From Ptychodera flava (lineage: Eukaryota; Hemichordata; Enteropneusta; Ptychoderidae): a DNA stretch of 64,000 nt. A program made the translations under genes and the position numbers. The stretch covers positions 41,009,963 to 41,073,962 of the forward strand of contig NC_091936.1 in the NCBI RefSeq assembly GCF_041260155.1, written 5' to 3'. Positions 11,788 to 25,140 of the stretch are shown piece by piece; position 1 is the first letter of the stretch; every line of letters begins with the position of its first letter. A model generated the notes under the pieces. That model worked only from the letters and a program-made list of their open reading frames with translations. It ran no database searches and had not been told where the DNA came from.

Positions 11788-13002
11788 CTGAAAGGAAAGC
11801 ACATCCTATGAACCAATCTGCACTGAGGAAAATACCAGAACTATTGTGTGCATACCACAACACTTATGTAATATATTGTAAAGAAATAACACTATACTTG
11901 CAGGAAGGTTTCTAATGATATTCATTGTGGAATTTAAGATTTTCAGATGAGCATGCAAGTATCCTCAGCGTCACGAAAATGGACAATAATTTTTGATAGT
12001 CAACTGTTATACAGCACATCTGCTAACTCTAGTCTGTATGTGAATGTGCATGTTGACTAGATTATGTAGAATTACCAATTGGTTTCATTTGTGATATAAA
12101 AGTCCTTACGTTGAACATCTATGGCCAGGAAAGCCCATCCATAATACCTGAACAATCACTGATGCTGCTCTTTGGTGGAGAGAAAGCGTTATGATACTGA
12201 GCTGCTAAATTACACGATAATGTGAGACAGTTTTGAATGAATTGAGTCCTGCACAATCTATGTGATCTCACTTGAAGCAGCACTTTGTTTAAGAAAGAAA
12301 ACGCACACAGCTTTATACCATTCTCAGGTTTTCCCGGAAATGAGTGGAAAATGGCTGTTATAGGTAATGATCCTGTTTTGGAAAACGCAATTTCCTAAAC
12401 TCTGAGATGACGTAAGATTATTAAAATAATAATCTTGGAATAATACAACCTAGTCTCTTCTTATGCTTTTTTCCAGAAACGTCCATCTCTCCTCAAACTT
12501 TCTCCTACCAGTACCACTGACTATTGTATTGACATGCACACCTTATAGCCCGCCCTTCCCGGTACCCGCCTGTACTTCCTTTGCGAAATTTTAAAGTTCA
12601 ACCAACCGTATGATAATTGTCATCGTGCGAAATTAATTGTGATTTTTTACCTCTGCTAGGGGCTCAGTGAGTTATTTCATTTGATCCTTTTGTTTTTAGA
12701 CGTCACAGGCCGTTGATGGAAAGCGTATGGCGTTTATATTAGCGTTGTCCGTCTCCACGGCCTCTACGAAACCTTCGCCCTGATACACCTTCATCGGGTA
12801 TTTCCCCGGCCTCGTTCTCATGTGTATTGATCGACGCAACATTTAACATGATACACTCCAAACAGTGGCGGCGCTCTCACTTCCGTTTAACTTCTGCTTC
12901 TCTCCTAGCGATGTTTTAATCTGCCGTGGATCGCACATCTGGAAGAACAGTGGAAACCGTGAACCGCTGGCTGACAAGGTTACGGCGCAGGCTGCGGGAA
13001 GT
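11788..13002. promoter_or_regulatory. Shared upstream region of the head-to-head ankyrin and DNAJC1 genes
   Basis: The two coding starts point away from each other across 1.2 kb. GC rises towards DNAJC1 (about 12540-13000, with several CG dinucleotides), consistent with a TATA-less promoter there. On the DNAJC1 side a short upstream ORF starts at ATG 12849 and ends at TAA about 12920 (23 codons), out of frame with the main start at 13003. The frame of DNAJC1 stays open upstream to a GTG at 12865, but GTG is not a normal animal start. No specific factor site is convincing. Confidence 0.45.
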
Positions 13003-16000
13003 ATGACGGGACTAGGTATATCAGGTTCACTCTTCGTCTTATATCTGACAGGATGTGTGACGGCGTGGGATAGCGAAGAACTGGAATTGTTCGATCTCGT
13101 GGAAGAAATACAGCAAAATTTCTATGAAGTATTGGGTCTAGATTCAGTAAGTCACTGACTGCATGGTCGTTCTTTCACTAAACATTACGACAGTACTACA
13201 GTACGAGTTACACATGTGTGACAGATCACTGGATCGTCACGAGAAAATCTGAAGTTGAAGGTTGTAACCGTAAGCATTGTATTGGAGTGATCTTAATTAC
13301 AGATGAGTACTACTCAGTCCCATCTATGATTGCCATAAACTTGTCAATGTCAAATCATAGAAACACATTTTTATAAGGGATTGGTCGTATGTGAACAAAT
13401 ACTAAAGGTGTAAACAAACAAAAAAAGAAAAGCTGACAATTTGTGACATTGTAGGTCTTTACAAATGATGTAGAAAAGTATGACACTGCCATTGTGTGTC
13501 GTACACCATCCCTGATAATAATTCATCTCAAATAACAATACAAATGTTCTATAAGCAATTTATTAACTCTTTTTTTTAAAACTGAAAATGATTCTGTGCA
13601 CATATTGTCAGTTTCCATTTATGTATGCTGCCTTTCAATTTGTGCAGAAGTTTAAACAATTTAACAAAGGTAATGTTCATGTGCTATATACTTATAGCCA
13701 GGATTGTTTTCAAAAGTGCAAGTCAATGTGGCAGATAAAAAAAATCTGTATGAAGTTGTTTTCCCAGAGAAATATTTAAGGGTAAAACCATATAGTAAAA
13801 GTGGAAAACCATGTGATAAATTGTTAATTTGCACAATTACTTAACAGAAGGACAACTCATGATACTACAGCATGAGATCGTTGTTCACTTATTTGTAGCG
13901 TGTGGGGAAGACACAGGTAACACAGTGATATATCTGCACACATACTTCACAAATTAATCTGCTGGTATATATCTGTAAATTTTGTAAATAAATGTTGCAC
14001 GCATGCTTGTAAGTAAACATTACCATATGTTTAATACACACGCACTATACCCAGCAACATCACCCAACGTATTTATTTCAATTTTAAACTTGCTTTCAAT
14101 CACTAGTCTGCATCACAAGGAGACATCAAGAGAGCTTACAGAAAATTGTCACTTCAGCTTCATCCTGATAAAAACAAAGAAGAAGATGCGGAAGAAAAAT
14201 TTAGACAGGTGTGTACCAAACATGTTTTTGTTTTTATTATACCTCAAGTTCAAATGATGGTCAGCTGTCCCAAATAATTGTTAAAATCAGCCCTTTGTAT
14301 ATGATGTCAGTAGCTCAGTGTTTGTCTACTTGACCATGAATATAATGTATAGATTTGGTTATCGAAAAGTATGAAATATTATATGTAAATAAAGATTGAT
14401 ATTCATTTTTGTTGTATTGAAGTTGCGAATCAACATTTTTACGAGTGATAGTATTTTTCTGGTGTGTCACAGTGTATTATTATTAGACTGTCATCAGTCA
14501 CAAAAGACAGACAGCAGTGACGTAGATAATAGCCATCAGTGTGTCAAAATGACCAATTGAAATCCATGTGAAAGAGTTATAATTAGACAAATACATCAGT
14601 CTGTTAGTGAAGATGTTATAGCTTGCAAACTCATTAATATGAAAACCAGACAACTTGACTCCATGCCTAATTTCACAGCTCGTTGCTGTTGCTGAAGTTC
14701 TCAAAGATGAGGGGAAACGAAAGAGGTGAGTACTTGACAAAAAGATCAATTCCGGATGATGCACTCACAGGTCACTTTTCTTTTTAATGTGATTTTTTTA
14801 TCACAGAGACTGCCAATAATTTACTACCTATTCCTCAAGAATAATATAGTTGGGCATTATCCAATGATATGTTCATTGGCATCCTTTTCTTTTTGTCAAA
14901 AGTCCATTTGAAGTAGGCTTTCGGTATTCCTACGAAAGTCCCAATTGCAAAGTTGACTTGTCATTTGTTAGGTCACATATGCAACCATCTACAGCATACC
15001 ATGCACTGAGAACAATGTGACAATGTACTTTCTTTACATCTGTATTGGTCAGCAACTGATCCTATCATATACTTGTGCAGCATTAATAGAATTGTGCCTT
15101 TGATAAACCTCCAAATGTCACTGAAAGCCATATTCTTTTCTTGAAGCTTTGTTACATATTGCCTGAAACACCCGGCAAAGAGGCCGAAATCCAAGATTAC
15201 ATCAGGGTTGTAAAATCAGTGCTATACAGTAAATATAATGCCCAATTGTGAAATATTTCCTCTTCCCCAAAGATAGATGATCATATTCTTGCATATGGCG
15301 GAAAGCAAAGTTGTGGAATTGTTCAAGTTTTTAGGCATCAAGAGAATTTCAGCTGAAGTCTTTCTTTCTTTTCAACAGATATGATGAAATTTTGGTGCAT
15401 GGATTGCCAGATTGGAAACAACCAGTGTTTTACTATAGACGAGTCCGTAAGATGGGCCTTATGGAACTCGGTTCATTCCTAGTTGTAATTATAATAATAG
15501 GGCAGTACTTGGTTGCATGGTCTGTCTATCTGGAAAAGAAGCTGGTATTGGTGAGTTCTCTTTGAAAGAATACCGGTACATGCTGTGAATTGTAGCGCAA
15601 CTGAAATTTAGTTTTGAAGTATCTTTGAATATTAGCAAAATTGGAGTGGTTGCAGGCATTTAAGAAGGCTTACACTTCTGGCCTATGTGACCTAGCAGAA
15701 CCAAAGGACTTGAATATTTCTACCGCATATTAATGTAGGTGCTTTATCAGAAGAAAATTCAGGTCCTCAATGTGATGCTGAATGACATGTACCAAAATAA
15801 AACATATTCCTGTGTGTTTCTCCCTGGTTTTGGATACCAGCACATTTATATTAAATTTTCCCACGACATCAGTTTTCTTTGGTTTGATGAACTGTGGCAC
15901 ATCACCACATTTGAGCAGGCTGTTGCAGTAGTTGAAAACCCCCTTTCAGGATTACCACATTTTGAAAACAAAGGCTTATGCCCAGTTTACTGAGTGATTG

Positions 16001-19000
16001 AAGAAGAGGCTCATCGTCCAATTGTCAGTGTTTTTCCATGTCCCAAATTTGAGCGTACATTTCTAAATGTTTCCTTGTGATCCAAAGATGAACTACATCT
16101 TACTAATTTTGTCAACACATGCACTATACAGACTAAGTAAGAAAAAGTACAAGTTGCCAATGGAGGAAAAAAATGTCATGTGAGCATCACATGATCTGGC
16201 ACAAGTACCTTGGGTTCATTTCACAAACTTAAAATCCTCAGTCCCTTTTCTTTTTTGCTCTTTGTGTTTCAGGAAGAAGTTCTATCAAAAAAGAAAAAGT
16301 ATAAAAAAAAGAAAAAAGATTCAAAACAGAACAAAAATACTGAGGGAGAATGTCAAGATGAATACATGGAAGAGCTGAACTCTATTCCAAAACCTCAGAT
16401 CACAAACCTTCTGCCTTTTCAAGTCTACCGTCTCATTAAGAGTTCGATAAAAGCTGCTCCAGAAAGCGTGTCGGCATTGAAAAGTTTTATTGAGTCTTCA
16501 ATGAAGAAAAATCAAGATGATGACGGACATGAAGATGATGAAGATGAGCACAAAAGGATCAAGAGAGTCCACAAAGATCAGTTTGAAAAAGTGGAGTACA
16601 AAATGAGTGAATCTACATCACCTGTGGTCTCCTACACAACAACAGCAAATGATACAACAGAACATGACAAGGTCAAAGATAATGCCAGTGCAACTCAAAA
16701 AGTAAGAACAAATAGAAATATTTCAGGTATTACAGTGTTTCATAAAAAGAGTTCATTTTCAGGGTCAGCAAATGAGAGAATTAAGTTTTTGTGACTGACA
16801 CCCAGGATGTCCATGTTGATCATCATGGGTCAATATCATTATTTTTGGATCCAATTCTGTAACTGATGCATTAATCTTTGCTACACTAAATATATTAAAA
16901 AAATAATAAACAACATGTGTGATTAGATGGTTAGTTGGACAGATACATAGTGGCTAGATGAAATAAAATGACCCTTTATGTCAGTAATGCTGATGTAACA
17001 GGATGAATCAGATGAAGATACCTCAGATGTGATAGTCATGGTACTTGTGTTTGCATTAGAGATTCAGTTTTCACTTGTGTTTATTACAGAGTTGTGAATG
17101 GACTGATGATGATATATCTATGCTTGCACGGAGCATGGCCAAGTACCCTGGAGGAACTGCCGCTAGGTGGGAAAAAATTGCTGAAGATGTGGGGAGAACT
17201 GTTCAAGAGGTAAGATACAACATCTACTGGTACTATATTTGTACTTCAGTGTTAGCTAGACTTTGTTGCACTGTTGCTATAAACTATGATTTCTGGATAG
17301 CATTGCACAACAAGGACAGGATTTCATATTTCAGTGTACCATCTGAGGGTACAGGTCAGATGTAAGAAGCGCAAAGTCTAACATTAACTGTTAAGCACTG
17401 TGGTTCTGAACAAAAATTCTACGAAACAGTCATGTTATGGGTACATGTGTTTGGTGACACAGGTTTCAACGTATCAATTCACCAGTTATATTTCTGTTTG
17501 ATCCTTCAGGTCACAAAGAAGGCCAAAGAAATCAAATCAGCATATGCAATTAGTGTTCAGGCAGCAGCACAAGGTAATTCAAGTTTTCCTTGCCTTTCTA
17601 TGAAATGGATCACTAACTCTTATATACAGCATTTTGTCTATGCCAATTTAGCAGTAAATGTTACCAGGATTTCCCAGTCATTTAATTGGGTTCACTTTGA
17701 TATGTCAGTGTGGTCTTGTTTGGGAAATGCAGAAATATTACCAAAGTCCCCCGCAGAAATCATTTTCTAAGAATTTGCACAAATTGGTCAGTCAAAACTT
17801 CAAAGATCTCAAAGTCGTTTGATTATTTAGAAGGGGTATACAATGTAGCTACCAGTATGAATTTTACAGGACACCCAACTTCGCAACCCACCGTCAGGAT
17901 TGTTCTGGAGTTATGAGATTGTGGAAGTTACAGTCAATGAAGGGATGAGACGATGAAATATCCATCTGACAGTGTACAGAATGCTGATGTGTTGTATAAA
18001 AATGTGATCTTTCTCTTGTCCAGGTATAACGGGTGGCATTGCTGAAAAAGTCATAAGCAAATCAGGGAAGATTATCCAAGAGAATGAAATTTCAACTCGA
18101 GTTGAGGATGTCATAGCTGTCAACTCATGTGAATCAGATGTTATTTTTAGAGACTCAAAAAATACCGAAGAGGAGACAGGGGTGCGGAGGCGGCAGAAAC
18201 GAAATCCAAAAACTTCAGAGAGAACACTTCTTATCGGTCAAAAATCAGAAAACATTTCTGCAAATAGCATAGAAGTCGCTGACTTAAAGAATAAGACAAA
18301 AATTGAAGAGGAGAACAGTGATGAGATGAAGAGAACTGATAAAACATGGAGTCAGGAACAACAGAAGATGCTAGAATTATCACTAAAAAAGTATCCAAAA
18401 ACAACACCTGAAAGGTGGGATAAAATTACGGCAGAAATACCTGGTAAAACAAAGGTGAGTGTACTGTTGACAAACACCCAACATCACTTCTTGGTTTTAT
18501 ACTTTGATGTCTGTAATATCCTGCTGTGTTGTTGACTGTGCTGCATTTTTTGTTTTTGCCGTAATTTCTGCATTGGTGTAATAGATGTTATTTTGAATGT
18601 AGAAATTTTACCACTCCTGTTGCATCACGCCTACTTCCTTGCATAGGGGTATTTACCTATAAAAGTGAAACCAAATGGATCAAGCAAGGATGTAGAAAAT
18701 GACTGGCAGCCAGCTAAAATTTTGTCATCTGTGAAAAATTCAGTTTAATGGTAAACAGGGACATTGTGCACAAATTTAATGTGTTTACATACTTCTTTAA
18801 CCACCCATACTCTCACTTTTGCCACCTGTAGCCAAAATTTTCCACATACCTGTAAGGTCAAAGTCATGAATGGTATAATAAAGTAGGGTGACGGCACTTC
18901 AAGAGATAGAGTACATGCATTCATTCATGAGATGCACAAACTCTCAGTATCTTACTGTGTCCTGGCATCATTGAATGGAGATGGGCATCAAATATTCAGC

Positions 19001-19193
19001 ACCTTCTAAAGATGAAAGGATGGGTGAGGTGGATAAGGGGTTGGCTTAGGGTTCGTAGTATAAACAGAAAAGTTATACGCTTGTTTTGAGATTATGTGGT
19101 AATCCTTTTTCCTTTTTTTTTCAGGATGAATGCATTGTCAGATACAAAGAACTTGTTGAAATGGTGAGAAAGAAGAAAATGTGTCAAGATTAG
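13003..19193 (+). CDS. DNAJC1: DnaJ homolog subfamily C member 1 (9 exons, 525 aa)
   Basis: Exons: 13003-13146, 14107-14208, 14679-14725, 15379-15550, 16273-16701, 17090-17209, 17510-17573, 18024-18454 and 19125-19193. Every junction is GT/AG and in phase, giving 526 codons with the stop, close to the human protein (554 aa). Domains: signal peptide 1-21 (cut after VTA expected); J domain about 38-100 with the catalytic HPD in LQLHPDKN, which stimulates the ATPase of an ER-lumen Hsp70; one membrane helix about 127-149; a lysine-rich stretch just after it ([10 protein letters not shown]); an acidic segment; SANT 1 about 300-355; SANT 2 about 460-520. In the known family the J domain faces the ER lumen and the SANT part the cytosol, where it binds ribosomes. 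The first in-frame ATG is chosen because it gives a proper signal peptide. The gene is intact. Confidence 0.96.
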
Positions 19194-19600
19194 TACTGTA
19201 AATACCCTATCAATTCGACCAGGAAAAAATAATTTGAATTTTAAATTGTTGAATTATTAGAAAATTAACAAAGCCATAATAATTTTTGTGGTTGAATTAT
19301 CAGAGATTTCAACTTTTTTAACAGTTCATAAGTGATATGTCTTACCATCTTGGATGATTGAAATATATAAAGGTGACTTTCCTGAAGTCTGACTTTGATA
19401 CTCTGTGCTGTACATTTTCTTGTTCCGTGCATGTTATCGAAAATAAAATGTTCAAAAACAGCTTGTCATGAATGGTTGGTTGAATTTTTAGAGATTAAGA
19501 AAGTCCCAAGTTCCATCGGTGGTTGAACTGATAAGGATAAAATAAAATTACGTTTTGAGAAAAAAATTAGGGTGGTCGAAGTAGTAGGGTTTTTACGGTA
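19194..19600. mobile_element. MITE of about 407 bp with TA-flanked inverted ends (copy 1)
   Basis: The left end is TACTGTAAATACCCTAT and the right end, read on the other strand, is TACCGTAAAAACCCTAC; the similarity extends to about 28 bp. Both ends carry TA, as expected for TA target duplication by Tc1/mariner-like transposases. Diverged copies lie at 53896-54306 and 55244-55649. It begins directly after the DNAJC1 TAG and so forms the start of that gene's 3' UTR. There is no coding capacity. Confidence 0.8.
19442..19447 (+). terminator. Possible DNAJC1 poly(A) signal
   Basis: AATAAA lies 249 bp after the DNAJC1 stop, inside the inserted MITE. If used, the transposon supplies the polyadenylation signal. 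No transcript evidence is available. Confidence 0.35.
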
Positions 19601-20987
19601 GCTTCCAAATGCCAATATAGCCTCTGAAATATTTAGGCATTATGCTACAGATAACATATTTGCTAACAAAAAGAACTTTACAGAGTGATTTATTGATATT
19701 ATAAATCTTTAAGATATACGTATATATTTAGTGTGTATGGTTAAAGAAATATAACTTGTATATGTGTACTTGATGACAAACTGCCTTATTTTGCCATGTG
19801 CTTCGGTGCTACATGTAAACCCTTCCAAACATCTCATTTACTTATCTTTACAAGTGTAATTTGTTTAATGTGCATATAAAATTATCCTGTGTACATGCTC
19901 ATTGATGCATATGCGGCATACCAAGTCTTTAAGTGTTTAATATTACAATAACATTTACGACAGTCTCTCATTGATGTGACTTTGACATTTGAACAAAATC
20001 TGATTTGCAAAAGTGCAGATGGTGTCCTTTTGACTGAGAAGTGCTTCTTTAGGTTCAGATGACAACATGCAAAACAAGAAATTTGAGACACTATGTCGCA
20101 ACATCAGCTATATTACAATTAACCCTTATCCTGCCAGGCATATGACTTCCCTGTCTGCTGAATCTGTAAAAAGTGGTACAGCGACAAAAACTTATCCATA
20201 TTTTCACCTTCTCAGCATTGTTTAACAGGTTCAGTCAATAAAAGTCTGTTAAAAGTGTGTTTTCAGGAACCGTATAGGATTTGTAATGCCTCACTGGTTT
20301 TAAGCAACTTGACCTGATAGTGAACTGTGAACTTGGCAGGATAAAGATTAATTTGACATCAAGGTATTAAAGCTGTTGGTACATGTACCGATATATTACG
20401 CATTATTATACATCTACTGTAGAATGATAAAATTTTGCGGACGTTAAAAAAGGCATATGGAATTACTGTTCCGCGACATTTACTGTTCCAGGCGTCTAGA
20501 CATTTACACATGTTGACCAATCAGATCTCTGTACTGTTGCCATGATATACTATTGTAATGATTACTATTTAAGTATGTGTGTCATATGATAATGATTCAT
20601 GACTGGCAAATATTATAACTCTCACATACCGCAACTCTCTATGTTAAATATCCTTGACTGTAATGCTGGTTTTCAAGTGTTTTCCAGGACAGTTACTTCA
20701 TCAGATTTTTGTCTAAGAATTTGTCATTGCATCTTAATTTAATATCTGTTGTTTGGAAGTTTCTTTGGTATCTACTTCAGCAACAAACATGAGGTGTGCA
20801 TTTGCAGAAGTGTAAAAAATGTTAATAGGAGGGATCTATATCACAAATGAAGAGTTTACAAATGTGAGTCAGTGATGAATGTTTCATAAAAACTAGTCAA
20901 ACCTTGTTTAAAGATACAATTGAAAATTTCAAACTGTTTTAATCATTGCCATATTTAGTGTTTTGTCATGTAAGGGTGTGGTGTTTG
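19601..20987. other. Intergenic, no supported gene
   Basis: AT-rich sequence downstream of DNAJC1. A segment near 20516-20560 shares CAATCAGATCTCTGTA-like sequence with 21258-21300, so both are probably pieces of one old dispersed repeat. I see no exons. Confidence 0.4.
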
Positions 20988-21129
20988 AGCAATAAAGGAC
21001 ACCCAGCGACGGTATACCACTGGATTTTGACCAGTTCACAACAGATATGCACGAGCGATAGTGAATGCATATATGAAGTGAACTGGTCAAAATCGAGTGG
21101 TATACCGTCGCTAGGTGTGATTTATTGCT
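20988..21129. mobile_element. Foldback element, 142 bp
   Basis: Inverted arms of about 50 bp (AGCAATAAAGGACACCCAGC on the left, AGCAATAAATCACACCTAGC on the other strand of the right) run inward through GACGGTATACCACT to GTTCAC, with a loop of about 38 bp. There is no clear target duplication. A related hairpin (CGTGGTATA/TATACCACG) lies just downstream at about 21222-21246. Confidence 0.8.
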
Positions 21130-21394
21130 ATTATATCATATAACAGCATATTGAAATTCTGGCGTAGAAAGTCAAAAACATTTTTTTTTGCTCACGCTGA
21201 CAGCTAGTGCGTATGCCAGCCGTGGTATATCGCAAGTATACCACGCTTCTTTTCTCGTCTCGACCTATCAGATCTCTGTATTTGCGCCATCAATATACTG
21301 GTATGATATAATAAAGCATAGACCACGGTTTTCCTTTCCATTGTAGTATCCATGGTCCCTCCATGCAAGAACCAAACATTCAGCCAATCCCTAT

Positions 21395-21670
21395 TGTTTG
21401 TACTGTACATGTACAATGGCACTTGCAGGTACAGATTGGAAGATGATCCCAGGTATAATTCAGCCTTCTCTAGTGTTTGGTTGCATACAATGGCAGTGAC
21501 AGATACAGATTACAAGATAATTCCTGGTTTTGACTTTCCTCAGGCTTTGTTTACATACAATGACAGGTATGGGTTATAAAATGGTCCCTTATTTAATTCA
21601 GCCTTCCATAGTGTTTGTATATGTGCCATGGCTGGCAGTAGATACAGATTATGAAGTGATCCCTACTTCA
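21395..21670. repeat. Degenerate tandem repeat, period about 75-90 bp
   Basis: About three to four diverged units recur, each with a CATACAATGGCA-like start, then AGATACAGATTA and TTCAGCCTTC(T/C)ATAGTGTTTG. Open frames here follow the repeat and are not genes. Confidence 0.6.
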
Positions 21671-24086
21671 GACCATATTGTGAGTTGGAAATACTCTTCA
21701 GGTCACACATTGCATAACATGCTTGAATTCAGAAAGTTCCCAGTGTACCCATGTTCATGTCCTGTCATTTTGTCATTTCATTTTTGAGAAAATCTATCAA
21801 TATGTATTTACTGTCCCAGTTACTTTTCATCAATACCATTTGCTTTTAGGGACAAAAGTGATTTTGCAGCTTTCAGCGTTATTTCATGGTTTGTTTTTGC
21901 ATTCTTTTACTTGAGGCTTCCCTCTGGTGCTCCCACCATCTCCATCATATTTCTGATTGATTGTCACCATCATTCCAAAGACTCCCTAAGTTGCTGTGAA
22001 TAGTCATAATTAGCCAAACAGATATAACCTTCATAGTATGCTACACATCAGCAGCCATGCACCATTCAGTGTTTGTAAGCGTAAACATTTTAAAATATGA
22101 GATACCACCCATCTATGGTGACATCCTGAAAGTCAGAGGACAGTTCAATGTTCACACTTAACACATTTTCTGTGACAATGAAACGTTTTCACACCTCAAG
22201 TTCGTTCTCCAGCTGTTTAAATGCCTGCATTTGGATCTTTCTGTCAAATCATGGAGGTAGGAAGAGAATCAAGTGTGGACACTGATGAAGGACAAGTGAT
22301 TTGTTTGAAACATGGCTGTTTTGCTAATTCACAGTGGAAGAAGAGAACTGTTCTGTGTTTCAATGTTAATATTTCCACGATGAACATACACAGTATCATA
22401 AAAATTTATGCAAAACAGTTGAAGTGTAGAACATGTACTTTAGTTTCTCTGTCCGTCCGCAGAAGTATTCAATAATTACTCAAAGAAAGTGAACTGAAGA
22501 TCAGAAAGTTGTCAGAAACTTGAGGTAATATTGGCCATGCAAGGATTGATCATTTTCATGTTAGGTCAAGTTATGTATGCTCATGAATATTAAGATGATT
22601 ACATGATGAAAATGGTTCACACAAAATACTTTACTGTTCAGGTTACTTTCATTTTCAGTTGAATTTACTTTTTTCAAAAACAAAAACTGAGCATTGCACT
22701 GTGATTTTTACAGTATCTTTGCAAACCTCTAAGTAAAGAAAATGTTTCACTATTACTCAGTGGTGAGGGAAGTCAGCCTTCACAATGAAAATAGATTCCA
22801 GTGAAAGTACTGTGACATAAATATTAGGATTATTGTACTTCTTTGCTTTGTGTATGGACATAGGCAAGTCCAAATTCTTGATTTTGCATGCATATGTAAT
22901 TTTGAAAATATTCTTAAAGATTGATTCAAATAAATATCTTTTTTTCAATCAGTGTTATTTGATCTTCTGTGAATTCATTTATTGATAAAAATTTAGATGG
23001 AAATATTTTTTTTCAAACTATCAAGAATGTAAACTGATACTGGAAAACAGTGAGAATAGAAATCTGTTGTGTGTCCAGTAAACTCCCTTATCCTGACCCA
23101 TCTTCCACTGAAAATCCTGACCCATCTTCCACTGAAGACTGGGATGGTAGGGCACTGCCCATACACTTAATTTTGGGATTCAATACTTTCGCTGTGATTG
23201 TAAAGCAATAAACTGAACACCGTAATTGTGCTGAGTTTGAAAAGAACCATGTGTCCCAGTAGGTGCTGGTATGTCAGCAGTGTAATTTGACATCTCGCAA
23301 AAGGTGGGGTGGGGAGACAGTGAACATCAAGTCTTCACAAAGTTGTGAAATGACAATTGCTTGGTCATCATGTAGGCACACTGCAAAACTGATATGCAGA
23401 CACGGAACTGATTTGAAAGAGTATCTGATAAGTAATTTAAATTTACATAGGGAAAAGTAGTCATTATGCCTAATATGCATACCTAGGAAAGCAATAAACC
23501 ATTACTACATTTTTTTAGCCAAATATGCAAGAACATCATTATAATACTAAAATGGGACTTATCAGAGATAATCATGATTCTCCAAATACTAAAATTAAAA
23601 GCCAAAATCACTTCAATCCAAAATTCTAAACATCTTAGTCACAGTCCAGATCTATATGTGACAGTAGCTACAATATCAAATGTATGAAGACCAGGTATGC
23701 AATGCTTTCTTAGAGTTGCAGGTAGACTTGCTCCAGGTCTGTGGGCATATAGGCATCAAAGCATATAAGAAATTGAAGGACTAACATCACCAGACCATCG
23801 CGCTAATGGTAGGCTGTTGTGTAGATCGTGGGATGAATGCCTTGGCCCACAGCTGCTGAGAAAAGCCAGGCAACTGGGGACCAGTCTAAGGTGCAGGTTA
23901 TCCATGCAACCAGTCCTGATTTTTCTATCTATGGTTGACACTGCATAAAATAACCCAAGGCAAAGGAAACTTCTTATTTGCATAATTGTGACAGATACTT
24001 GACAACCAACCAGTCAAGCAGATCATGATTTTTAAGTATTCCATGGATCGAAATCACTTGCAATATTCTCGTTGTCTTGGTGAGGA
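21671..24086. other. Intergenic, no supported gene
   Basis: AT-rich sequence between convergent DNAJC1 and NSFL1C. A short direct repeat lies near 23089-23140 (two copies of a unit with TCCTGACCCATCTTCCACTG). A GC-richer block at about 23760-23940 may be an old repeat. No exon is convincing. Confidence 0.4.
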
Positions 24087-24230
24087 CCAATGTGATTAAA
24101 ATCAGATGTAGAGTACATCGATGTCTTTACTTATGTGGTATTCTCTTGCTGTTGCCTCTCTCTCTCGGCAAAAGAATACCGTGTAAATAAAGACATTGCT
24201 GTACTCTACATCTGATTTTAATCAGATTGG
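24087..24230. mobile_element. Foldback element, 144 bp
   Basis: Arms of about 60 bp begin CCAATGTGATTAAAATCAGA on the left and CCAATCTGATTAAAATCAGA on the other strand of the right, and continue through TGTAGAGTACA and ATGTCTTTA to GGTATTCT. The loop is about 25 bp and pyrimidine-rich (CTCTCTCTC). A few mismatches suggest moderate age. Confidence 0.8.
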
Positions 24231-25140
24231 GTAGGAACATACTTCATTTGCAAGGAACAAAGCATGAACACACAACATACGTTGGCTGAAAGCAGAGTAC
24301 TTTTTATTTTCATTTACTTTCATGAAAACTATGACATCATCAGTCATAAAAGCTTGTGGACAAAATAATAATTCTACTGAGGTCTGTTATTACAGGTAAC
24401 AAACCAGAACAGGTCAGGATAACATATTGAAATGGCTGAAAAAAAATCATGACCAGATCGCTCATATTTACTTGGCTGATTTGTCAATGACTTCAGTTTC
24501 TTCATTTCCCTGTGTATAGACCACTTCTCTCAGAGCAAGATTCATATATCTATTAGGGGTTTCTCCATATTAGTCATTTGTTTGGTTTGAAGGAGGATAG
24601 GAGAAAGATCTTGCAGGATGACCATTGGTATTTCAACTATTTGCTGAACTTTTTTGAATAAAGCTTTATCAGAGAAAGCTTGTACAACGATTGCTTTAAA
24701 CTTAAAAGCAGAAGAAACACACAAAGGAAGACACAGCATGGTTACCGTAGTGTTATAAGGGAGTGAAACATTACATGATCTTCACAGGCTTACAATATCA
24801 TTGTATTTTGTATTGAGATCAATACCAGCTTGGATACACAAAAGATTTAACAAGTGTATATACAATAGTATGAGCCATGTTTTAATATATCACAATGCTG
24901 GACAAATGCTAATGAAAACTTTGATGGTGGCACAACACAGCTTTGGCTGTGTACATTGGCTGTGCACATAGATCTCACTCCAACAGGAGTCAATCATTCT
25001 CAGCATGATTTTCCACAAGACTGAGACAACAGTCTTTGTCCTTTACTGCATCGCACAGTATGAGATGAAAATAACATTAAAGCGGGATTCTACACACACC
25101 TGGCAGGCAGACAGGAGGTAATCTATCACTTGATTTGGTT
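24231..25140. other. Intergenic, no supported gene
   Basis: I see no exon, RNA gene or clear repeat in this stretch. Confidence 0.4.

Noticed and set aside
12865-13002. DNAJC1 frame extended upstream to GTG 12865
   Set aside because: GTG is not a normal start in animals, and the ATG at 13003 gives a proper signal peptide.
21204-21787. Overlapping open frames of 60-85 codons
   Set aside because: They coincide with the degenerate tandem repeat and have no splice-site or protein support.
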